Assembly: GCA_937996585.1 (NCBI GenBank)
Contig: CALKUW010000119.1
Span: 1 to 7,979 of the forward strand
Origin: an uncultured Flavobacteriales bacterium
GTDB lineage: Bacteria > Bacteroidota > Bacteroidia > Flavobacteriales_D > Sanyastnellaceae
Reading direction: 5' to 3'
Length of the DNA stretch: 7,979 nt
In this document: positions 1-6,357 of the stretch, piece after piece
Layout of the letters: every line of letters begins with the position of its first letter
How positions within the stretch are numbered: the first letter of the stretch is position 1
The notes under the pieces: generated by a model
Told to the model about the DNA's origin: nothing
Database searches by the model: none
What the model saw: only the letters and a program-made list of their open reading frames with translations
Program-made: the position numbers and the translations under genes

Positions 1-1146
1 GGTCAGTTGCTCATTGGCCTCCTCCGCAACTTCAGCCCGAATCCGCTCCTGCATCAGGGCAAAGCGATCGGTCACATCCGAAATGTTCACCTGGACAGCG
101 GGTTGCCCATCGAAAATGGTCAACCTCCACTTGAGCGTCACTCGCCGACCGCTAGGTTCCAATTCAATCTCCGCCTCCTCGACCCGGCGGCCATTGCGCG
201 TCTCTTTGGCGCCGTCCTCCACCGTCTTCTGGAAGGCCTGCGGAAACAATCCACCAAACCGATTGCCCTCCAGGTCCTCGGCTTCCTTGCCGAACAATTC
301 ACTCGCAACCGGATTGGAATAACGGATCAGTCCGTCCACCAGGATGACAATCCCGTTGGGTGAACTCTGCACCAGCAAACGGAACCTTTCCCGCTCCTGA
401 ACGAGGTCGAATTCAATGCGCTTCCGGTCGGACACGTCGTACATCATCCACACCTCGGACCCATCCTCCAGGCGGCCCTTTCCGATGTCCAGGTGCAGGA
501 CCTCACCCTGCCGGTTCGTCAGCGTCCAATCCGCCCGATCGAATACCCCACTTCCCGCGATGGGCTCGAGGTTGCCCAACCGCTCAAAACCGAGGTCCCG
601 GATGGTATCTCCAATGACTTCCTCGGGGTGCTCCACCCCCATCATCACGAGGAAACGGGAATTGACATCCAGCACAACACCATCCTGGACCTGGACGATG
701 CCCTCCTGGGCGATGTCGTTCAGACGCCGATAATGCGCTTCCCGATCCTGGAGTGCCTGCTGGCGGAAGCGCTGTTCACTGATGTCCACCAGTTGCAATA
801 CACCCCCACCATCCGGTGCTGGAGAAAGGCGAACCTCGGCCTGGAAACGCGCTCCGCCCTTGCGCTCGATTTCCAATTCCATCCGCAAGGGCACGCGTTC
901 CGCCGGATCCACATGCTCCCATCGGTGCTGGAAATACATCCTGTCCTCAGACCGCCAACAGAACACCTCGGACGTCACCCATTCAAAGGGAGCAAAGCCC
1001 GATTCGAGACCCAACAGAAAACGGGCGCGGTCATTCCCATCGACAACACGATTGCCCTCCAGTCGGAGAACGGCAGATGGGATGGCGTCCATCCATTCCG
1101 ATGGCCACGGACCCAAGTCACCCGCTCTGTCTTCCGTCCCTTTCAT
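1..1146 (-). CDS. Multi-PAS sensory protein, N-terminal part (3' end outside window)
   Basis: This is an open frame of 382 codons from the ATG at 1146-1144 to the window edge, with no stop, so the C-terminal output domain is not visible. Three successive PAS-like units can be read, at roughly residues 17-125, 133-242 and 250-362. Each ends in the typical PAC-type closing motif: VDISEQR (120-126), DVSDRKR (237-243) and DVTDRF (357-362). The third begins with the common PAS opening FRLLVQSSPNGIVIL. No signal peptide or membrane segment is visible, so this half is probably cytosolic. The last residues (AEVAEEANEQLT) resemble the helical linker that precedes the kinase part in many Bacteroidota hybrid or HisKA_2-type sensor kinases. 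A histidine kinase is therefore likely, but a cyclase or LytTR-type output is possible. The start overlaps the stop of the upstream MORN-repeat gene (ATGA), which argues for coupled translation. Confidence 0.85.
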   Translation of the reverse strand, partial: MKGTEDRAGDLGPWPSEWMDAIPSAVLRLEGNRVVDGNDRARFLLGLESGFAPFEWVTSEVFCWRSEDRMYFQHRWEHVDPAERVPLRMELEIERKGGARFQAEVRLSPAPDGGGVLQLVDISEQRFRQQALQDREAHYRRLNDIAQEGIVQVQDGVVLDVNSRFLVMMGVEHPEEVIGDTIRDLGFERLGNLEPIAGSGVFDRADWTLTNRQGEVLHLDIGKGRLEDGSEVWMMYDVSDRKRIEFDLVQERERFRLLVQSSPNGIVILVDGLIRYSNPVASELFGKEAEDLEGNRFGGLFPQAFQKTVEDGAKETRNGRRVEEAEIELEPSGRRVTLKWRLTIFDGQPAVQVNISDVTDRFALMQERIRAEVAEEANEQLT

Positions 1147-2696
1147 CGGTCGGTCTTGCTTCCATTGATCTTCACGATGCGCCCGGCCCGGTACTGGCGA
1201 ACCAGCTGCACCATGCCATTGGCATCGAAATAACGCCAATTCCCTTCAGGCAGACCGCCTTCATACGAACCCACGGATGACCGGGTTCCATTCGGCCAAT
1301 ACGTCACATGCTGCCCGGTGGGTATGCCGGCCACATAGGCCCCTTCGAACCGCAATGCACCCTGATCGTCCAGATGGCGCCACAAGCCATCGCGCTCACC
1401 ATCGAGGTAATTCCCCTCCCGTCGGTCGTCGTTGACGTGCTCAATCCATGGGCCCTGCTTGTATCCACGTTCATACACGCCGCGGGCGAGGGTATCACCT
1501 GAAGCAGCCAGCTCGAAAAAGGCCCCATCCTCTTTTCCCCTCCGATAACGCTCATCACGGTGCAGAGCGCCATTCAGGTGGTACCACTTCCAGCGGCCAT
1601 TCCACTCTCCCCCCTGGAAGACCCCCTCCTGCTCCACCGTACCGTCCAACCGGTAATACACCCAGTCTCCATCACGCTTGCCTTCCAGATAACCACCCGT
1701 TGCTTTCCTGCTTCCATCCGGCCAATACATGACCCATTCCCCGGTTCTGCGGCCCAAACTGTCCAACATTCCCGAAGCATTGAGCCTGCCTTCCCTGAAA
1801 ACCCTCACCTCCACAAGGTGGCCTTTCTCGTCGAAGAACCGATGCGTTCCCATGGGCTCATTCTCCCGCCAGGGACCGGAGCGTTCCACCTGGCCATTGG
1901 CATGGAAGGTCTTTCTCAAATCGAGGGCCACCGCTTCCGGAGCATCCTCCACCAATTCACCCCGCTTGTAGGTCTCCGTCCGCTCGAGGTCTCCGTTCCG
2001 ACTGAAATACTTGAAGACCCCTTCCTTCAGCCCGCGCTCATAGGGGCCCTCAAGGCGCACCCGTTCATTGGGCCAGAACGTCATCCATTTGCCCGTCTTC
2101 CTTCCCTGATCGTCGAATCGGTTGACCTCCTCCACCCACCGCAGCAGATCCTCTCGGTACCCCATGCGCCGAATGATGCGGCCTTGCCGACCCTGCTCCA
2201 CGGCAAAATCCAACGCCACTCCTTCCTTCATTCCATCCCGCCAAGGAATCCGGGAAACTTCAATGCCCGCGATATCAAAACGGACTTCCACGCCTTGGAT
2301 CGTGTCCTCCCGCCAGGGAACGGACCGCAGTTTGACTCCGGTACTGTCCCAATGGAACTCCTCGCCATTCTTCAGGCCACCACTGTAGGAAAGCGTGGTT
2401 TCCACCCGGCCCCTCACATCATAGAATATCCACTCCCCATCCAAAACACCGCCATTCCAATTGCCCTCGCTCTTTCTTGTCCCGTCCTCATGGAAAGACA
2501 CCCAATAACCCGACGGAACCCCGCCCACCAACCAACCACGACTGCTGATCGCACCATCCGCATACCGGTACTCGACGGCAACACTGTCCTGGGCCCAGGA
2601 CACCATCCCCGAACCTCCGACCAGCAGAAGCCACAAGCCTATTTGAAGGGTGCGAATCACACCTGCAAGTTGGGCCCCCACTTCCAACGAAATCAC
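1143..2696 (-). CDS. Secreted MORN_2-repeat protein (YwqK-like repeat family)
   Basis: The protein is 517 residues if started at the GTG at 2696-2694. A second in-frame GTG at 2660-2658 (residue 13) gives a cleaner signal peptide: VIRTLQIGLW, then a hydrophobic stretch, then a probable cut after SWA (about residue 35). That start may be the real one. The mature part is almost entirely MORN_2-type repeats with the pattern G-x-W-x-x-Y/F-x-x-x-G, then a tryptophan or tyrosine, then a second glycine. Unit-starting glycines lie exactly 24 residues apart at 63, 87, 111, 135, 159; at 202, 226; at 319, 343, 367, 391, 415; and at 437, 461, 485. One unit (415-436) is 22 long. The less regular stretches at about 160-200 and 250-318 are probably decayed repeats. 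Such proteins are common in Bacteroidota and are often labelled as YwqK-family antitoxins, but nothing here shows a toxin partner. No enzymatic motif is seen. A structural or binding role outside the inner membrane is inferred. It is co-transcribed with, and ATGA-coupled to, the PAS gene. Confidence 0.88.
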   Translation of the reverse strand: MISLEVGAQLAGVIRTLQIGLWLLLVGGSGMVSWAQDSVAVEYRYADGAISSRGWLVGGVPSGYWVSFHEDGTRKSEGNWNGGVLDGEWIFYDVRGRVETTLSYSGGLKNGEEFHWDSTGVKLRSVPWREDTIQGVEVRFDIAGIEVSRIPWRDGMKEGVALDFAVEQGRQGRIIRRMGYREDLLRWVEEVNRFDDQGRKTGKWMTFWPNERVRLEGPYERGLKEGVFKYFSRNGDLERTETYKRGELVEDAPEAVALDLRKTFHANGQVERSGPWRENEPMGTHRFFDEKGHLVEVRVFREGRLNASGMLDSLGRRTGEWVMYWPDGSRKATGGYLEGKRDGDWVYYRLDGTVEQEGVFQGGEWNGRWKWYHLNGALHRDERYRRGKEDGAFFELAASGDTLARGVYERGYKQGPWIEHVNDDRREGNYLDGERDGLWRHLDDQGALRFEGAYVAGIPTGQHVTYWPNGTRSSVGSYEGGLPEGNWRYFDANGMVQLVRQYRAGRIVKINGSKTDR

Positions 2697-2720
2697 GGCA
2701 GAATCTGGTTTTTACCCCGA

Positions 2721-2765
2721 ACCATATATATCATCTTTCTTTTAAAAAAGAATCATCATCGTCAT
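2721..2765. other. A+T-rich block, possible DNA-unwinding element
   Basis: This stretch includes ATATATAT (2724-2731) and the inverted repeat TTCTTTT-AA-AAAAGAA (2737-2752), followed by an ATC trinucleotide run (2752-2760). It is clearly more A+T-rich than its GC-rich surroundings. It lies directly beside the first TTATCC-containing site, where an unwinding element would sit if the region is an origin. It also lies 25-70 bases upstream of the MORN-gene start, so it could instead be that gene's promoter. Confidence 0.4.
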
Positions 2766-2782
2766 AGGTCTGTTGAAACGTT

Positions 2783-2844
2783 GGATAACTCCATGCCCAT
2801 CGGTTTGGATGGTTTTTTCTTCCACGACCTTACGGGAGTTATCC
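2783..2844. repeat. Perfect 10-base inverted repeat with TTATCC cores
   Basis: GGATAACTCC (2783-2792) and its exact complement GGAGTTATCC (2835-2844) are separated by 42 bases. Each arm carries TTATCC, the first six bases of the DnaA box TTATCCACA. Extended to nine bases they read TTATCCAAC (complement of 2780-2788) and TTATCCCGA (2839-2847), each 7 of 9 to consensus. They are read as a pair of opposed weak DnaA-like sites or as a dimeric regulator's binding sites. Confidence 0.5.
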
Positions 2845-2868
2845 CGATTAATCCACGCCATGGGGTTC

Positions 2869-2902
2869 TTGTGAATCAATACAATGGATGGTTGATCCAC
2901 AA
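2869..2902. repeat. Inverted pair of DnaA-box-like sites
   Basis: TTGTGAATCAA (2869-2879) and TTGATCCACAA (2892-2902) are inverted copies with one mismatch in 11 bases and a 12-base spacer. Read as DnaA boxes they are TGATTCACA and TGATCCACA, each 8 of 9 to TTATNCACA and both deviating at the same second base. These are the best-matching opposed pair in the intergenic region. Confidence 0.55.
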
Positions 2903-3074
2903 AAATTGGACAGCTGGGGGTAACCTGTGGTGAAACAAATCACAATGACCATCCATTTGAAAAGGATGGAATCTCCGGTGGGTATGAACGGGAAAAGATG
3001 GGGGTGAGAATGCTTGTGGGATCGGTTCGGTTTTCGAAGCCGTCAAGAAGGGGTGAATTCCAAATTTTCTTTCG

Positions 3075-3124
3075 TGTGGGTTACCCACATCATCAGGTGT
3101 GGATCCACAATTTTTTGTGGATGG
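3075..3124. repeat. Cluster of TGTGG/CCACA palindromes upstream of rpiB
   Basis: Three elements lie within 50 bases. TGTGGGT-T-ACCCACA (3075-3089) has 7-base arms and contains TTACCCACA, 8 of 9 to the DnaA box. TGTGGATCCACA (3098-3109) is a perfect 12-base palindrome. TGTGGATGG (3116-3124) follows a run of six T. All share the TCCACA/CCCACA core of the inverted pair further left. The cluster ends 32 bases before the rpiB start codon, so it could act as an operator for rpiB as well as, or instead of, a DnaA-binding array. Confidence 0.5.
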
Positions 3125-3156
3125 GTTCGTGACGGAAATAGTGGGAACTTCAACCC

Positions 3157-3585
3157 ATGAGGATTCACCTGGGAAATGACCACGCCGCCGGTGCATTGCG
3201 AGCAGCTGTCTTGGCATGGCTGGAGCAACGGGGAGCGGACATTCAAGATCACGGAACCGAGGGTGACGGAAGCGTCGACTATCCGGATCACGTTCATCCG
3301 CTGGCCCAGGCCGTGGCCGCCGGTGATGGATTGGGCATCCTCATTTGCGGCTCGGCCAACGGTGTGGCCATGACCGCCAACAAGTACGACACGGTCAGGG
3401 CCGCCATCGCCTGGCGTCCGGACATCGCCCGCCTCGCTCGGGAACACAACAATGCCAATGTGCTCTGCCTTCCCGCCCGTTTCATTGCCATTGCCGATGC
3501 CTTGGATTGCGTCGCCGCCTTCCTCGACACCCCCTTCGAAGGAGGACGCCACCAACGCCGCGTAGAAAAAATTGCATGCTCATGA
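3157..3585 (+). CDS. rpiB: Ribose-5-phosphate isomerase B
   Basis: RpiB interconverts ribose 5-phosphate and ribulose 5-phosphate in the non-oxidative pentose phosphate pathway; it is cytosolic. The 142-residue length is normal for the RpiB/LacA/LacB family. Family landmarks are all present: the N-terminal strand ending in NDHAA (Asp8, His9); the active-site loop GILICGSANGVAMTANK with the catalytic Cys64; REHNNANVL with His97 and Asn98; and the C-terminal EGGRHQRRV with phosphate-binding arginines (Arg131, Arg134/135). The CGSANG version of the loop is the one I associate with Bacteroidota. The start is set by the family N-terminus (MRIHLGNDHA). Only a weak GGGAA lies upstream, as expected for this phylum. 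The stop overlaps the start of the downstream peptidase gene (ATGA at 3582-3585), so the two are probably translated together. Confidence 0.93.
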   Translation: MRIHLGNDHAAGALRAAVLAWLEQRGADIQDHGTEGDGSVDYPDHVHPLAQAVAAGDGLGILICGSANGVAMTANKYDTVRAAIAWRPDIARLAREHNNANVLCLPARFIAIADALDCVAAFLDTPFEGGRHQRRVEKIACS

Positions 3586-5168
3586 ACCCGATACGACTTC
3601 CCTTCCTGTGCACCCTCATACTGGGCCTTTCCGTGGCGCAGGGCCAGACTTTGCAACACCTGGACAGTACTGCGGTGCGTTGGGCTGAGACCATCACAGC
3701 CGAAGACCTCTCCAACCACCTGTACATTCTTGCGGCGGACTCCATGGAGGGCCGGGAGACGGGCAAGACGGGACAACGAAAGGCTGCAGACTACATCGCT
3801 GCACAATTCCAGGCCATGGGACTCGAGCCCGTCAATGGCTCCCATTTCCAGGAGGTGCCCCTGAAGGTCAGCCAGCTCAAGGGCGGCCTGCTGGACATCG
3901 CCGGAAACAAGATGATGTTCAAGGACGATTTCGTGCCCTACCCCGGCATCGAGGTAGCCGATGTGGCAGCCGAGGCAGTATTCGTCGGATACGGCATTCA
4001 GGAGGGCGATTGGAACGACTATGCAGGACTGGATGTCAACGGCAAGGTGGTCGTCTACATGACAGGCGAACCGGGCAGCGAGGAAAAGGGGTTCGTGTTG
4101 AGTGGAACCGATGAGAAGAGCCGGTGGAGCAGGGATCCTTCCGTCAAGCGCCAGCTCGCTGACAGCCTCGGAGCCAAAGGGGTGCTCATCGTTTCGGATG
4201 AATTCGCCACCCTGAGGTCCCGATTGGTACCGTGGTTGAGCCGTGAAAGGATGCGCTTGGATGTGGACCGAAAAGGGGAAGGCACCGACCTGCCCACGCT
4301 GCTGGTTTCAGAGGATGTCCTGCTCCGCGTGACGGGTTGGAAATCCATGAAGGACGTGCGCAAGAAGTGGCCCAAAGGCAAACTGAAGGGAACGGACCTC
4401 GGCAAGCTGGAACTTAACCTGGCCCGGATAGACGACAAGGTCAAGGCTGCCAATGTCTGGGGCTTGCTTCCCGGATCCGACTCCACCCTGTCCGATGAAA
4501 TCGTGGTGCTGACCAGCCATTACGACCACGTGGGCGTCGACAAGGAGGGTCTGATCTACAACGGTGCTGATGATGATGGCAGTGGAACGGTGAGCCTCCT
4601 GGAAAATGCACAGGCGTGGACGGCTGCGGCAGCTGCCGGAAATGGACCGCGGCGTTCGGTGTTGTTCATGGCCTTCGTCGGAGAGGAGAAGGGGCTGCTC
4701 GGCTCGGAGTGGTACAGCGATCACCCGGCATTCCCCCTTGAAAAGCACGTGTGCGACCTCAACATGGACATGGTCGGTCGGGTGGATGAGGCCCACGCGG
4801 ACAACGACCGTTACATCTACCTGATCGGTAGTGACAAGCTGTCAAGCGAGCTTCACGACATCAGCGAAGCGGTCAACGCGGAGCACGTGGGCATTGACCT
4901 GGACTACACCTTCAACGCACCTGACGATCCGAACCGGTTCTACTACAGGAGTGACCACTACAATTTTGCCAAGCACGGCATCCCGGTGATCTTCTATTTC
5001 AGCGGGGTTCATGAAGACTATCACGGCCCAGGAGACACGCCCGACAAGATCCTTTATCCGAAGATGTCGGAGATTGGGCGGCTGGTGTTCCTGACCTCCT
5101 GGGAGGTGGCGAACCGCGACACCAAGTTGGTGGTGGACCGGGTCAACGACTTTCCGAGCGACCGTTGA
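3582..5168 (+). CDS. Secreted M28-family zinc metallopeptidase with PA-like insert
   Basis: The protein is 528 residues from the ATG at 3582; an in-frame ATG at 3576 would add two. The frame stays open back to 3345, but that part lies inside rpiB and lacks a signal peptide, so it is not the start. Residues 1-22 form a Sec signal peptide (basic start, hydrophobic core, likely cut near AQGQ). A protease-associated-like region sits at about 127-250 (VFVGYGIQEGDWNDYAG, then GKVVVYMTG). The peptidase core carries the M28 two-zinc set: His313/Asp315 in SHYDH, Asp331 in GADDDGSG, Glu368/Glu369 in VGEEKG, Asp396 in NMDMVGR, and His481 in EDYHGPGDT. It should act as an aminopeptidase or similar exopeptidase in the periplasm or outside the cell; its substrate cannot be told. 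No C-terminal sorting domain is seen. Its last 26 bases overlap the convergent TlpA-like gene. Confidence 0.92.
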   Translation: MNPIRLPFLCTLILGLSVAQGQTLQHLDSTAVRWAETITAEDLSNHLYILAADSMEGRETGKTGQRKAADYIAAQFQAMGLEPVNGSHFQEVPLKVSQLKGGLLDIAGNKMMFKDDFVPYPGIEVADVAAEAVFVGYGIQEGDWNDYAGLDVNGKVVVYMTGEPGSEEKGFVLSGTDEKSRWSRDPSVKRQLADSLGAKGVLIVSDEFATLRSRLVPWLSRERMRLDVDRKGEGTDLPTLLVSEDVLLRVTGWKSMKDVRKKWPKGKLKGTDLGKLELNLARIDDKVKAANVWGLLPGSDSTLSDEIVVLTSHYDHVGVDKEGLIYNGADDDGSGTVSLLENAQAWTAAAAAGNGPRRSVLFMAFVGEEKGLLGSEWYSDHPAFPLEKHVCDLNMDMVGRVDEAHADNDRYIYLIGSDKLSSELHDISEAVNAEHVGIDLDYTFNAPDDPNRFYYRSDHYNFAKHGIPVIFYFSGVHEDYHGPGDTPDKILYPKMSEIGRLVFLTSWEVANRDTKLVVDRVNDFPSDR

Positions 5169-6357
5169 TGGCGGCGGCCAGGGCAGCGCGTTCCAAATCG
5201 TATTTCGCTCCTGTGGCTGGGCCATTGAACCCCGAATGAATCCATGGCTCCTCCTGTTCGGGGTGGAGTACGATTGTAGTCGGGAAGCTGACCACCTTGT
5301 CCAGGAAGGGCAGCTTCTTTTGGGCTTCCGTCTTTGAGGCGGGCCCTGCAAGTGTCACATCCCATCGGTCATCTAGGCGCCACAGTTCCATTTCCTCGTG
5401 GTAGTTCTTGAGGCGACGCAGGGCGAGTTTTTCCCCGTTGGGCCGGTCCAGCCCCCGTTCGAATGCCAGGGTGTGCACCTTGACGTTGGGGTGTTGGCGT
5501 GCGAGGTCGCGCAACAGGCGGTGCTCATCCATGCAGTTGGGGCACCACGTGCCCATGACGCTCAGGATGTGCACGGTATCTCTGTGCTCTGCTGCCTTCC
5601 AATCCACCGGATTGCGCGTCATGCTGTACCCGGAATAAGCCACGGGCAGGCCGGTCCATACGGCCTGTTGTCCCGATGACAGAGGGAGGTGGTCGTCGTT
5701 GAGTCGCTCTCCTTCGAAGGGGGTGCCGTAGTGGTTTCCACTGGCAAACCATCCGTTGACCAGTCTGTCTTCCGTTCGCTCACATGAAAACCGGAAGAGG
5801 TGGGCGCCATCGAAGGTCTGAAGAACGATGTTGCCGTTTTCCTCCGAACCGTGCAGGAACCGGAAGTCGCCGGTGGCCGTCTCTATGGTGCCGCCCAGGA
5901 TCCCGGCATCATCCTCATGGAGGACAAGGTCGCCGAACCAGGGGTCTTCCGTGCCGAAGGCCAGCCTCCATTTGGTGGTGTCCAAAGCTGTGCCGGAAGG
6001 TGTTGAGGGCGCAATTGAACTCCACCGGACAGGCACTGTATAGAGGGCGTCCCCTACCCTGAGGATGTCCGTCCATTGGCCCCGGCCTTCCCCGTCCATA
6101 CAAAGCGTCCCGCTGAACACCGGAACGGTGTAGCAGAGTGAATCGAGGGCACTGCAGACAATGGATTCACTGCCGTTGAAAAGCGTGAGCGTCTCCCCTG
6201 TTCGCTTGCCGGGAATGGCAATGGTCGTAGAGTCGTTGATCTCGAAGAGAAGTTGGCCAATACCACCCTCTCGGGCCGGGACTTCGATTGCTGGTTCCCG
6301 TTCCGCACAGCCCATTCCACATGCGACTGCGGCCAGCAGGGCGAAATGGCGCCACAT
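5143..6357 (-). CDS. TlpA-like thioredoxin-fold envelope protein (probable lipoprotein)
   Basis: The protein has 404 residues. The N-terminus (MWRHFALLAAVACGMGCAERE) looks like a lipoprotein signal, with lipidation possible at Cys17 or Cys13; neither lipobox is ideal. Residues about 30-230 form a beta-rich domain including TGDFRFLHGS and LQTFDGAHLFRFS, a layout I recognise from Bacteroidota TlpA-family disulfide reductases. Residues about 235-395 are the thioredoxin domain, with the redox pair Cys272-Pro-Asn-Cys275 in GTWCPNC and the cis-proline at Pro359 in SFPTT. The expected role is thiol-disulfide exchange on the periplasmic side; the partner is unknown. The start ATG shares one base with the ALDH stop (TGATG), so it is probably the second gene of a two-gene operon. 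The 3' end overlaps the peptidase gene on the other strand by 26 bases, leaving no room for a terminator between them. Confidence 0.87.
   Translation of the reverse strand: MWRHFALLAAVACGMGCAEREPAIEVPAREGGIGQLLFEINDSTTIAIPGKRTGETLTLFNGSESIVCSALDSLCYTVPVFSGTLCMDGEGRGQWTDILRVGDALYTVPVRWSSIAPSTPSGTALDTTKWRLAFGTEDPWFGDLVLHEDDAGILGGTIETATGDFRFLHGSEENGNIVLQTFDGAHLFRFSCERTEDRLVNGWFASGNHYGTPFEGERLNDDHLPLSSGQQAVWTGLPVAYSGYSMTRNPVDWKAAEHRDTVHILSVMGTWCPNCMDEHRLLRDLARQHPNVKVHTLAFERGLDRPNGEKLALRRLKNYHEEMELWRLDDRWDVTLAGPASKTEAQKKLPFLDKVVSFPTTIVLHPEQEEPWIHSGFNGPATGAKYDLERAALAAAINGRSESR

Larger units (their letters stand above)
2697..3156. other. Divergent intergenic region, candidate replication origin (oriC)
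   Basis: These are 460 bases without a credible gene, between the divergently transcribed MORN-repeat gene and rpiB. Visible contents are: an A+T-rich block at about 2721-2765; a perfect 10-base inverted repeat (2783-2792 and 2835-2844) holding TTATCC; a near-perfect 11-base inverted repeat (2869-2879 and 2892-2902) whose cores match TGATNCACA, one base from the TTATNCACA DnaA box; TTACCCACA at 3081-3089; the palindrome TGTGGATCCACA at 3098-3109; and TGTGGAT at 3116-3122. The heptamer ATCCACA or its complement occurs four times exactly, far above chance for this length. On sampled lines, G/C asymmetry on the + strand goes from C-rich on the left to G-rich on the right. Together these fit an oriC. 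No box is a perfect TTATCCACA and dnaA is not visible, so an operator cluster for some other regulator remains possible. Confidence 0.5.

Noticed and set aside
493..1233. + strand open frame (246 codons) opposite the PAS gene
   Set aside because: The minus strand here encodes three recognisable PAS units; the + strand product has no motif and is a shadow.
2737..2752. TTCTTTT-AA-AAAAGAA considered as a terminator
   Set aside because: The stem is all A+T apart from one pair, the loop is two bases, and it lies upstream of two divergent genes rather than downstream of any.
2752..2765. ATC/GAT trinucleotide run considered as a DnaA-trio
   Set aside because: DnaA-trios read 3'-GAT-5' (TAG in 5'-3'). 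The run here reads ATC on + and GAT on -, and neither strand gives the TAG phase, so it is not used as origin evidence.
1560..2933. Long + strand open frame (457 codons) opposite the MORN-repeat gene
   Set aside because: Its translation is low-complexity, rich in Pro, His and Leu, with no recognisable domain. It mirrors the codon phase of the clear repeat protein on the other strand and runs into the intergenic region.
2876..3217. Minus-strand frame of 113 codons covering most of the intergenic region and the start of rpiB
   Set aside because: It overlaps the rpiB N-terminus, has no recognisable domain, and its composition (many His, Pro, Phe) fits translation of non-coding DNA.
3345..3581. 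Upstream extension of the peptidase reading frame into rpiB
   Set aside because: The extra 79 residues are Arg/His-rich with no domain. The signal peptide at 3582 marks the true N-terminus.
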